Shown: positions 61,201 through 64,000 of the stretch, in pieces
How positions within the stretch are numbered: position 1 is the first letter of the stretch
Layout: each line of letters begins with the position of its first letter
Source: Mytilus californianus
Lineage: Eukaryota > Mollusca > Bivalvia > Mytilida > Mytilidae
Reading direction: 5' to 3'
DNA length: 64,000 bases
Assembly: GCF_021869535.1 (NCBI RefSeq)
Contig: NW_026262593.1
Location: forward strand, 68,784,322 to 68,848,321
Notes under the pieces: generated by a model
The model's database searches: none
What the model saw: the letters and a program-made list of their open reading frames with translations, nothing else
What the model was told of the DNA's origin: nothing
Translations under genes and position numbers: made by a program

Positions 61201-62410
61201 ATGTAAACATATATATGTATGAAAAATTACAAAATGATATAAGCTTACAACATTTATTCACACTTACGCTGGGGGTCCACCCGGTACTGATTGAGTATTT
61301 TGAGGAGCAGACCTGTTCAAATGATATTCAAATTTAGATAATAAATATAAATTAATGTTTGTGCTTTGAAGTTCTGTTCCAATCTGCACTGTTAGCCACT
61401 AGTCCGATGCCCCAGACTAGTAAGAATTTGTAACACTTTGATTAGACACTTAAGAAAAAAATGTCAGAATATTGGTCTTCAGACTAGTTATAGAACAAGA
61501 TTTTAGTACAGACTGCTGTAAACACACAAGATGGGTCAGTCAAAAATTAATCTAGCTAATGTTAAGGTGACTGCTGTTCATATATACTGAAAATCCAAGA
61601 TGATGTGCATGAATTAGAAAAGCTAGTCAAAGAGATAGTCTGCCTGACTAACTACAAACTAGGATCTGTTAACATCCTTGTCCTAAGGGAACGACAACTT
61701 TACTTTGAAGAGGGGTGTGTATTTTTTTTGTTCTAAATATTTTTTGTACCAAGCAAGCATCAAATCATAGACAATTTTCATAATTCATGCACTTTTCGGT
61801 AAATTTCCTACATGTATGTCACAATACTTAAGTTAATACCTCACAGTAAGAAATGATTGTTTTCGATGACATTGTTTATGCTGATGGGCCTCTGCAGTGT
61901 AATTCGTTCATAAAAAACAACTCCAGATTGGTGTTTTGATGTTTTTGTCACCAATGCATGAAAATTTTGAAGAAGTTAACATTAAATTTTATAGCAAAAG
62001 CACTCAATCAGAATTTTCTTTCTCTCTGCTTAATCTCATATTAATTTCTTCAAGGTGGGGATTCGGTATTTCTTTTAGAGGAAAAGAAAAGTATATATAT
62101 ATATACCCCACCCCCTCAAATGTTGTATTGTATTTGACTATTGACTATTAAATGGTCGGTTATTTTTGTCGATAAAATCATACCAAATACTTTTATATTT
62201 ACACTTTGGATCACTGTTCTCATGGGTTGTACCCTAACAATGATGACATATAACTCGAGAATGTTTTCTTGAATACGGAAATCGGCCCAACAGCCGGATT
62301 TCAGGATTCTGGTAGAGTGATGCAGACAGCTTCAACACCATACATAATTTCTTAGGAAATCGGCATGCGATTTTAATATTACATGACAAAAACATTCTCT
62401 ATACTCACAT
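19261..62410 (-). CDS. VAMP: VAMP/synaptobrevin (v-SNARE), multi-exon gene
   Basis: Synaptobrevin sits in the vesicle membrane and pairs with syntaxin and SNAP-25 to drive membrane fusion. Coding exons: 62410-62409, 61312-61268, 41246-41150, 40111-40033, 36465-36386, then 34678-34627 or 33059-33008, then 19286-19261. Every junction has GT/AG ends, phases agree throughout, and the sum is 381 nt (126 residues plus stop). Order: Pro/Gly/Gln-rich N-terminus (1-38), SNARE motif (about 39-98) with [20 protein letters not shown] and the zero-layer Arg at residue 63, the WWKNCK juxtamembrane segment, one membrane helix and a short tail. ASQFEASAG keeps the Q-F bond (83-84) known as the tetanus/botulinum B cleavage point in vertebrate VAMP2. 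Vertebrate VAMP2 is 116 residues. Family identity is secure; the last exon and 5' UTR extent are less so. Confidence 0.95.
19538..19690 (-). mobile_element. Retroelement 3'-end fragment
   Basis: GAAGATGTGGTATGATTGCC, AATGAGACAACTCCACCAGA and GACCAAATGACATAGAAG match the 36555-36897 copy in inverse orientation. Truncated. Confidence 0.6.
19941..20968. mobile_element. F1 element copy 2, with two tails
   Basis: Head ATAAAATGCTTTACTGAGCG and CCGCAGAGGTCGAAACCTGA, a poly-A/poly-C stretch (20180-20225), then monomers. A first tail (GGACGACGACGACGCC to GCGGTCGTATAAAAA) ends near 20738; another monomer follows, then a second tail ending at 20968. The doubled tail suggests read-through during mobilisation or unequal exchange. 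Confidence 0.85.
21093..22406. mobile_element. F1 element copy 3, segmental duplicate of copy 1
   Basis: Head ATAAAATGCTCCGCTGGGGC. From 21238 on it matches positions 1-945 and 6345-6710 almost base for base, including the private poly-A/poly-C junction, and the homology runs on into flank 22407-22559. It lacks the 5.4-kb insertion and one monomer. Tail ends TGCGGTTGTATAAAA. Confidence 0.9.
22407..23211. other. Duplicated flank, then unassigned sequence
   Basis: 22407-22559 duplicates 6711-6863. The rest shows only short frames, such as a 70-codon plus-strand frame from 22946 that I do not recognise. Confidence 0.5.
23212..24487. mobile_element. F1 element copy 4, hairpin subtype
   Basis: Head AAATTGCTTCGCCGAGC and CCACAGAGGTCCAACCCTGA; long poly-C tracts at 23540-23670; two internal hairpins at 23910-23982 and 24018-24088 (stem word GCAGTGTAAGGGAGGTAAT); then monomers and a tail ending ATACGACCGCATTTGCGGTC. 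Copy 8 at 56.8-59.7 kb has the same hairpin pair. Confidence 0.85.
24488..26080. other. No gene seen
   Basis: AT-rich; an 80-codon plus-strand frame at 24683 shows no recognised motif or splice context. Around 25431 GACGGACTGACTACAAATGG looks like the tail of another decayed tandem-core element. Confidence 0.45.
26081..26545. mobile_element. F4 tandem-core element
   Basis: Head AACTAGATGTGTCAGAATGA and GACCGGCTCGC; core units of about 200 bp marked by GTAACTGTTATTTTCACGAA and CTGTAACTCATCATAG; degenerate end near GAATGACTGACAAGGG. Confidence 0.6.
26546..27993. other. No gene seen
   Basis: AT-rich VAMP intron sequence with no feature I can support. Confidence 0.45.
27994..28156. mobile_element. 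MITE with GGATCCGCC ends and 5-bp target duplication
   Basis: Ends CATAGGCAGATCC and GGATCCGCCACTG are inverted repeats (mismatches on the left). Flanked by GTTAT at 27989-27993 and 28157-28161. Very G/C-rich centre (GGGGCCCTGGGGGGCCCGGG), unlike the surrounding sequence. Confidence 0.8.
28157..28854. other. No gene seen
   Basis: AT-rich; a 60-codon plus-strand frame at 28501 is unsupported. Confidence 0.4.
28855..29600. mobile_element. Diverged F2-related tandem-core element
   Basis: Head hairpin AGAGGCTCCTCAGAGCCTG, then ATTGGTCACCTGG; core units of about 150 bp with TTTCTGCAAAA..ATAAAA, GGTAAAAATCATCTTTTAAG, and TTACTTTGC or TTACTTTACTGAACATT as in F2. The tail cannot be placed. Confidence 0.6.
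29749..29881. repeat. Long imperfect hairpin of about 133 bp
   Basis: TTGACTTTTGAT..GTTGATAC and GGTGAATGTCATATC are matched by inverse words (GTATCAAC..ATCAAAAGTCAA, GATATGATATTCACC). The arms meet around GAGGCCAACAGCCG. Foldback or MITE remnant. Confidence 0.7.
29965..32040 (-). pseudogene. Decayed, 5'-truncated non-LTR (LINE) retrotransposon
   Basis: Reverse transcriptase and C-terminal pieces survive in several frames. 32038-31595: [32 protein letters not shown] and the motif A region [11 protein letters not shown]. 31560-31390: [20 protein letters not shown] (motif B) and [10 protein letters not shown] (motif C, where the usual second Asp is Glu). 31333-30842: [12 protein letters not shown] and [15 protein letters not shown]. 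30550-30110: [19 protein letters not shown], then a Cys/His knuckle ([17 protein letters not shown]). The 3' end carries TTGAT repeats (29968-29990). Frameshifts include a 29-bp tandem duplication near 31248-31306. CR1/L2/RTE-like; clade not settled. No endonuclease domain remains. Confidence 0.9.
32041..32234. other. Short AT-rich spacer
   Basis: Purine-rich sequence between the LINE 5' break and F7; the 63-codon minus-strand frame is low complexity. Confidence 0.35.
32235..32650. mobile_element. F7 tandem-core element
   Basis: Two units of about 200 bp (TCACTGGACCAT, TATCATTGATCTATCACAAG, AAGCAGAAAACTTAACA) and a tail with GTTGACGCCATCTGCAGCC and ATATGTCTCACTTTCCGCAA. The tail resembles that of F3 (ATGTCTCACTTTTGCGACAA). 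Confidence 0.65.
32651..33007. other. VAMP intron, no other feature
   Basis: Contains TTTATAGTCATATAATAAA, the inverse of words next to the 29749-29881 hairpin, so it may be a related foldback fragment. Confidence 0.4.
33008..33059 (-). CDS. VAMP: VAMP exon 6b: alternative membrane anchor, MWAI type
   Basis: 52 nt, acceptor GTACTTTCAG, donor GTAAGT. Encodes [17 protein letters not shown] plus one base. The Met-Trp-Ala-Ile start recalls vertebrate VAMP3 (cellubrevin) rather than VAMP2 (family knowledge, from memory). Splicing both anchor exons together would shift the frame because 52 is not a multiple of 3, so the choice must be one or the other. Both acceptors are preceded by a similar TGTACTT stretch, consistent with exon duplication. 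Confidence 0.9.
33060..34626. other. Intron between the two VAMP anchor exons
   Basis: AT-rich. ACAACATCTAG repeats occur next to both anchor exons (33070-33105 and 34602-34612), a possible trace of the exon duplication or a splicing element. Confidence 0.5.
34627..34678 (-). CDS. VAMP: VAMP exon 6a: membrane anchor, MMIILG type
   Basis: 52 nt, acceptor TTACAG, donor GTGAGT. Encodes [17 protein letters not shown] plus one base, a single hydrophobic helix joined directly to WWKNCK, as in vertebrate VAMP1/2 (KMMI..LG). It has the same length and phase as exon 6b, so the two should be mutually exclusive. If its donor is not used, the frame reads about 16 more residues into the intron and stops. 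Confidence 0.93.
35260..35657. mobile_element. F6 tandem-core element
   Basis: Head GTGTCCATGGGACACAG and ATGCCCCCGC; two units of about 180 bp (AAAGGGACATAACT, TAGAAC.GTAAAAGTGAC, ATTCAGCAATTTTTCCATTT); end CGGTGGGGGCATAATAAAA. GCCCCC near the head and GGGGGC at the end are inverted. In VAMP intron 5. Confidence 0.7.
35801..36366. repeat. 30-bp minisatellite next to VAMP exon 5
   Basis: About 18 copies of TGTACATTGTAGTATAAAAC plus ATAAACTAAA, period about 30, with small length variants (ATTACACTAAA, ATGAACTAAA). It ends about 20 bp from the exon 5 splice donor (36385) within VAMP intron 5. Each unit carries the palindrome TGTACA. Confidence 0.97.
36386..36465 (-). CDS. VAMP: VAMP exon 5: SNARE motif, second half, and juxtamembrane segment
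   Basis: 80 nt, acceptor TTTTCAG, donor GTATTA. With the last G of exon 4 it encodes [20 protein letters not shown] and then FWWKNCK. This includes the classic neurotoxin-cleaved Gln-Phe bond and the Trp-Trp lipid-contact pair before the membrane helix. It ends on a codon boundary. A 30-bp minisatellite starts about 20 bp past the donor, inside the next intron. Confidence 0.97.
36555..36897 (+). mobile_element. Retroelement 3'-end fragment
   Basis: Contains GAGGGAGGGTTTGGCACAAG, CAAACATGTTTAACCCC, GCCTGTCCCTTGTAATTCAG, GGTGGAGAGTTGTCTCATT and ACCACATCTTCTTATTTTC. The order matches the 3' region of the Penelope-like element. No reverse transcriptase: a short 5'-truncated copy or a SINE-like derivative. 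In VAMP intron 4, opposite to the gene. Confidence 0.65.
36898..38419. other. VAMP intron 4, no gene
   Basis: Holds decayed tandem-core sequence (for example 37050-37340 with AAGGACCATACTCCAGAATG). The 83-codon plus-strand frame at 37202 is part of it. Confidence 0.4.
38420..38481. repeat. Perfect 28-bp inverted repeat with 6-base loop
   Basis: Arms 38420-38447 (AGTGGCTTAAAAAGTTTTTT then GTGCAGAC) and 38454-38481, exact reverse complements, loop TGTTTG. The intron transcript would fold into a perfect hairpin. Confidence 0.95.
38482..40032. other. VAMP intron 4, no gene
   Basis: AT-rich; frames at 38564 and 39682 (minus) have no recognised content. Confidence 0.4.
40033..40111 (-). CDS. VAMP: VAMP exon 4: SNARE motif, first half
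   Basis: 79 nt, acceptor TTATTCCAG, donor GTAAAT. Encodes [20 protein letters not shown] then ELDDRA plus one base. It carries the zero-layer arginine (in VLERD) that pairs with three glutamines of the partner SNAREs. Nearly identical to other animal synaptobrevins. Confidence 0.97.
40420..40974. mobile_element. F5 tandem-core element
   Basis: Head GCATGGCAATACAGTCCCCT then ACC; three units of about 170-180 bp (TGTAACTTGTCATG, TCAATATCTTCAA.CATGAC, AAGGACCATAACTCTGCA); tail GACGGATGGACAGACAGACA and GGTCGGTAGGGGACT. AGTCCCCTACC and GGTAGGGGACT are terminal inverted repeats. In VAMP intron 3. Confidence 0.8.
41150..41246 (-). CDS. VAMP: VAMP exon 3: Gly/Pro/Gln-rich linker and start of SNARE motif
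   Basis: 97 nt, acceptor TATTTTAG, donor GTACAA. Encodes [20 protein letters not shown] and then [12 protein letters not shown], the hallmark start of the VAMP SNARE helix. It ends on a codon boundary (GAG, Glu), matching phase 0 of exon 4. The other open frame here (ending KHKWMR) is a shadow. Confidence 0.95.
41283..41336 (-). pseudogene. Relic or alternative VAMP N-terminal exon
   Basis: 37 bp upstream (gene sense) of exon 3 there is a second acceptor, TTTTCTAG, followed by GTCTAGGAATATTG, similar to the GTCCGGGTATGG that opens exon 3. In the phase used by exons 2 and 3 it reads [18 protein letters not shown], sharing PQN with exon 2. The only donor that keeps phase is a weak GTCATT, and the remaining intron would be 36 bp, too short. 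Reading on hits TAG. Most likely a decayed duplicate exon. Confidence 0.35.
41512..41750. mobile_element. F1 head fragment (copy 5a)
   Basis: AAACTGCTTCGCTGAGTGCA and CAGAGGTCCAACCCTGAAAA mark an F1 head; sequence similarity ends near 41750 with no monomers or tail. It immediately precedes another F1 head. Confidence 0.7.
41822..45110. mobile_element. F1 element copy 5b, split by an F2 insertion
   Basis: Head ATAAAATGCTCCGCTGGGC at 41822; monomers to 43101; F2 inserted at 43102-44893; monomers resume at 44894; tail GACGACGCCGGACAACAAAG to GTGGTCGTATAAAA at 45110. The break falls in the monomer word ACTAGAAAAATGCTTATTTT. Confidence 0.85.
43102..44893. mobile_element. F2 element copy 1, nested in F1
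   Basis: Head CTAGAGGCTCTAAAGAGCCT (hairpin) and GTTTCGCTCACCTTGGTC; three core units of about 500 bp (GACTATAAAGGGCAATAACT, TTCAGGGGCAGCAACCC, GCCATCTTG); tail ACGGACGACGGACGACGGAC and hairpin GCTCACTTGACCT/AGGTCAGGTGAGC, ending CTAAAA. Non-coding. Confidence 0.9.
45111..46617. other. No gene identified
   Basis: Contains a TTAAAGGGAAACTTCGC block (45693) whose relative in opposite orientation (TTTTCCCTTTAA) is near 55395-55407; both have TTATGTTCAT nearby, so they may be ends of one MITE family. 45180-45320 contains TACGACCAGAGGCAG and GGTCGCCTGGAGGC; not recognised. Confidence 0.4.
46910..47891. mobile_element. F1 element copy 7, nested in F1 copy 6
   Basis: Head ATAAAATGCTTCGCCGAGCG, own poly-A/C stretch, monomers, and tail ACGGACGACGACACAGACGA to GCAGTCGTATAAAAA. 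It entered the A-rich tract of copy 6: GGAAAA on the left, ATCACCCCCCCCCC on the right. Confidence 0.85.
48191..48862. mobile_element. 672-bp MITE with long inverted repeats and 5-bp duplication
   Basis: Left end CAGTCAGTGGTACTACTTGT; right end inverse CAGTCAGGGGTACTACTTGA; similarity extends about 75 bp into each end (TTTACTTGAAGAAGTAAAT, ATACTTATATAAGT). Flanked by ACTTA at 48186-48190 and 48863-48867, an exact duplication of the F1 word CACTTACAC. Palindromes TTACTTGTACAAGTAA recur inside. Superfamily not assigned. Confidence 0.9.
49539..50846 (-). pseudogene. Penelope-like reverse transcriptase, RT core and thumb
   Basis: 435 codons. [20 protein letters not shown] (RT2), [15 protein letters not shown] with the first catalytic Asp, [20 protein letters not shown], and [11 protein letters not shown] with the catalytic YLDD; then [10 protein letters not shown]. 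All three catalytic Asp are present. No GIY-YIG nuclease after the RT: the protein ends at IGSLHRH. Either an endonuclease-lacking type, or one whose nuclease was N-terminal and is lost here. Confidence 0.92.
50982..51749 (-). pseudogene. Penelope-like protein, N-terminal part
   Basis: 255 codons from the first Met; the frame is open upstream of it to the 5' edge ([20 protein letters not shown]), so this Met is not the true start. Contains a Cys pair in [14 protein letters not shown], then [20 protein letters not shown], and the first RT motif [12 protein letters not shown]. It ends at TGA after NIIIV, in the same frame as the RT block that follows (start-to-start distance 903 nt, a multiple of 3). 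Confidence 0.85.
52653..54861. other. VAMP intron 2, no gene identified
   Basis: Mostly unique AT-rich sequence. No splice-flanked coding block stands out on either strand. Confidence 0.45.
54862..55130. repeat. Foldback element, 110-bp arms
   Basis: Arms 54862-54971 and 55021-55130 are inverse copies with about two mismatches, separated by 49 bp. The inner end of each arm is itself a 22-bp perfect palindrome centred on CCATGCGCGCATGG. Outer end AACAAGGAATTATTTGAATC. A MITE-like or foldback insertion; no target duplication recognised. Confidence 0.93.
55131..55581. other. No gene seen
   Basis: AT-rich; includes the TTTTCCCTTTAA block mentioned for 45.7 kb. Confidence 0.4.
55582..55722 (-). 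mobile_element. Penelope-like 3'-end fragment
   Basis: TTGAGAATGGCAACGGGGAA, GTGCCAACGAGACAACAACT and CACCCGAAGGCGTGCTT match the 3' region of the element at 48.9 kb, truncated after about 140 bp. Confidence 0.8.
56812..59680. mobile_element. F1 element copy 8, hairpin subtype with its own array
   Basis: Head ATAAAATGCTTCGCTGGGGC; a 126-136-bp tandem array (57005-58625); poly-C; two hairpins (59075-59150 and 59180-59260, stem word AGTGTAAGGGAG); F1 monomers; tail GGACGACGACGCC to TGCGGTCGTATAAAA. Inserted in the F2 word AACCAAAAACTGC. Confidence 0.88.
57005..58625. repeat. Tandem array, 126-136-bp monomers in trimers of about 397 bp
   Basis: Monomers share TCAAACAAAGTTTAATTTTG and ATCAAAGAACCCCA followed by TATATTC, AGAATTC or ATAATTC, giving three types in repeated order with a 397-bp period. 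Open plus-strand frames ([20 protein letters not shown]) arise because the monomer lacks stops in one frame; probably not protein genes. Confidence 0.9.
60576..61267. other. VAMP intron 2, unassigned
   Basis: A 61-codon plus-strand frame at 60826-61011 contains [20 protein letters not shown] and [10 protein letters not shown]. It reads like protein but has no splice context and is antisense to VAMP. A retrocopy fragment of an unknown gene is possible. Confidence 0.35.
61268..61312 (-). CDS. VAMP: VAMP exon 2: proline-rich N-terminal exon
   Basis: 45 nt, acceptor AACAG and donor GTAAGT. It begins with the G that completes the start codon, encodes [14 protein letters not shown], and ends with GC, which joins the G of exon 3 to make Ala. 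It enters and leaves in the same phase (length divisible by 3), so it could be skipped without losing the ATG or the frame. The N-terminus of VAMPs is variable, so identity rests on position, phase and composition. Confidence 0.8.
61313..62408. other. VAMP intron 1
   Basis: About 1.1 kb between the split start codon and exon 2, with GTGAGT donor and AACAG acceptor. No element recognised; short AT repeat near 62090-62104. Confidence 0.6.
62409..62410 (-). CDS. VAMP: VAMP exon 1: first two bases of the start codon
   Basis: In gene orientation the sequence reads GCACC-AT then the donor GTGAGT. The next coding exon begins with G followed by TCT GCT CCT, so the ATG is split by intron 1 after AT and the protein starts Met-Ser-Ala-Pro, like vertebrate VAMP2 (Met-Ser-Ala). 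The rest of exon 1, toward higher coordinates, is 5' UTR of unknown length. Choosing this donor is inference: it is the only one seen nearby that supplies AT in the required phase with a full GTGAGT consensus. Confidence 0.75.
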
Positions 62411-62700
62411 GGTGCTATAAGTTATCTGTTTGCAGTGCTACAGTACTAACTGATGCCAACTGCATAAATATTACAAGCGGTCAACGTAAATTTATTGAGG
62501 AAAAATGGCGAATAAATTTACTGACGTCATTATCCGGGAAGTTGTATCATCTCTGCCACTCGAACGATTGGAACCTACGTGTTTTTTACATAAAGCGTTT
62601 TTGAGATAGAGATTGTTCTAAATATAGAAAAGAGTCAACGTCATTCATTCATGCATTATGAGGGTACAGATGGGATCTCTATAACACGCCATAACCACTT
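62411..62700 (-). promoter_or_regulatory. Probable VAMP 5' UTR and proximal promoter with CRE
   Basis: This stretch lies directly upstream of the split start codon. A perfect palindromic cAMP response element, TGACGTCA, is at 62522-62529, about 115 bp from the ATG, and a CGTCA half-site is near 62637-62643. A TCAGTTAG initiator-like sequence sits at 62446-62453. No convincing TATA box at the right spacing. CREs are common in neuronal promoters, but use here is inference. Confidence 0.4.
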
Positions 62701-62772
62701 TATTAATTAATCATAGTTTATTTCTGATTAACCTGGATAAATTCAGAATTGTGATTAATTCCGCATTAATCC

Positions 62773-62890
62773 AGATAAACCGGGAATTTCTAAAAACAAG
62801 TAATACAAATCATTAACTAGAGCAAGGATTTGTATAGTCAGAAGCTTCTCACTATACAAATCCTTGACTAGAGAAAACCCCGGTTTATCT
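62773..62890. repeat. Nested palindrome upstream of VAMP
   Basis: Outer arms CAGATAAACCGGG and CCCCGGTTTATCTC; inner arms CAAGGATTTGTATAGT (62823-62838) and ACTATACAAATCCTTG (62851-62866). Followed by a run of about 18 G (62909-62926). Confidence 0.75.
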
Positions 62891-63334
62891 CTACGGTCAA
62901 CCAGGAATGGGGGGGGGGGGGGGGGGCAAGGGTGGTTCCTATAACAAGCAACACAGTTAATTGATTTGGCTTAAAACAGATAACAAGGAATTGAAAAGGG
63001 ACAAAAACAGATAACAGTTAATGAAATATTAAATCAGTCCGGTCCAGGACCAATCCAATAGATCTTATTATATAACTGGTTGTATGGACCTATACCTAGG
63101 CCTTAACAGAGACATACATACATTTTAATTATGATCCTCATCATGTATCCTGGCCATATGTTTTTCTTTTTGTTATACATGTATTAATAATTGAATAGAT
63201 TTGAATTTAATATGTACGCATGCGGATACAAGGAACATTATCTCCATATATATGTAAAATTCAAATTCGAACAATTCTTAATATCAAGAAAAAGGAAAAC
63301 ATATGACTAGGGATACAGTGGAGATCACTTCTAA

Positions 63335-64000
63335 CCTCTCATTAGAACTGTCAGAAAAATCTGTCATAGAACTGTTCTAAACTGTTCTAGAACAGCTCTA
63401 CCCTAGAACTATTCTAAGTAGAACTGTCAGGATCAGTTCTAGGGTAGAACTGTCTAAAACTGTTCTAGGCAGAACTGTCCAAATCAGTTCTACTGAGTCG
63501 TAGAACTGTCAGCAGAACTGACCAAATCAGTTCTAACCGTAGAACTGTCAGCAGAACTGACTAAATCAGTTCTAACCGTAAAACTGTTCTAGCCGTAGAA
63601 CTGACCAAACCTGTCAGGATTGTAGAACAGTTCTAAATGACGTCACTGAATGTTAAAACAGTGCTGTGATGAGATTTTTTTAATATATATTATATTCTTT
63701 TGACTTTTATATTTATATTTAAGACAAAGAATTCTTAAAACTGTTCTATTGATAGAACTGACTAAATAAATTCTAGCCGTAGAACTGACCAAATCAGTTC
63801 TAATCGTAGAACTGTTCTAGTCGTAGAACTGTTCTAGCCGTAGAACTGTTCTAGTCGTAGAACTGTTCTAGCCGTAGAACTGACCAAAGATTTGGTCAGT
63901 TCTATGTAGAACTGTCTAAAACTGTTCTAGGGTAGAACTGTCAGGATCAGTTCTAGGGTAGAACTGTCAGGATCAGTTCTAGGTAGAACTGTCTAAATCA
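63335..64000. repeat. AGAACTG minisatellite, runs off the window
   Basis: Dense, irregular repeats of TAGAACTGTTCTAGCCG, TAGAACTGTCAGGATCAG and GAACTGACCAAATCAGTTCT in both orientations, period roughly 15-35 bp. Interrupted at 63635-63735. Many units are self-complementary (AGAACAGTTCT). Confidence 0.9.
63638..63645. promoter_or_regulatory. Second palindromic CRE
   Basis: A perfect TGACGTCA in a break within the AGAACTG minisatellite, about 1.2 kb upstream of the VAMP start. It could be chance, but it is the same 8-mer as the proximal site. Confidence 0.3.

Noticed and set aside
1..64000. tRNA or rRNA genes
   Set aside because: No cloverleaf with A and B boxes and no rRNA-like stretch was noticed by eye; a tRNA scan would be decisive.

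Overview
The window is AT-rich, intron-dominated animal DNA. The main gene is a synaptobrevin/VAMP gene with U2-type introns. Several dispersed repeat families match, from memory, those common in marine mussels (Mytilus-like bivalves), so a bivalve mollusc is the best guess. No database was searched.

Host gene. A VAMP (synaptobrevin, v-SNARE) gene lies on the minus strand across about 43 kb. Its exons join in phase into a 126-residue protein: the AT of a split start codon (62410-62409), 61312-61268, 41246-41150, 40111-40033, 36465-36386, one of two 52-nt membrane-anchor exons (34678-34627 or 33059-33008), and a C-terminal exon (19286-19261). The two anchor exons have equal length and phase, so two VAMP isoforms with different membrane anchors are predicted. 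Two palindromic CRE sites lie upstream.

Mobile and repeat DNA. Most of the rest is repeats. (a) F1 elements start ATAAAATGCTYCGC, carry about 150-bp monomers, and end in a GACGAC-rich tail plus a TGCGGTCGTA hairpin. (b) F2 elements start with an AGAGGCTCTAAAGAGCC hairpin, carry about 500-bp monomers, and end in an AGGTCAGGTGAGCT hairpin. (c) Several other families (F3-F7) share this head, tandem core and tail plan and may be pearl/Helentron-associated elements. (d) There is a Penelope-like retroelement broken by one in-frame TGA, a decayed non-LTR retrotransposon, and several MITEs with visible target duplications.

Layout. 1-6863: an F1 copy split by a 5.4-kb inverted-repeat insertion that carries exon-like sequence. 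6864-11511: a 190-bp satellite, largely in alternating A/B dimers. 11512-15075: decayed satellite, a 251-bp tandem duplication and family F3. 15.1-19.3 kb: the presumed VAMP 3' end with a 36-bp minisatellite. 19.5-24.5 kb: three F1 copies, one a segmental duplicate of the first. 26-33 kb: F4, an F2 relative, the LINE and F7. 33-41.3 kb: VAMP exons with a 30-bp minisatellite. 41.5-60.6 kb: a large VAMP intron packed with nested F1, F2, PLE and MITE insertions. 61-62.5 kb: VAMP 5' exons and promoter. 63.3 kb to the end: an AGAACTG minisatellite.

The observations most worth following are the duplicated VAMP anchor exons, the split start codon, the exon-bearing 5.4-kb insertion with its empty site present at 22 kb, and the shared plan of the tandem-core elements.
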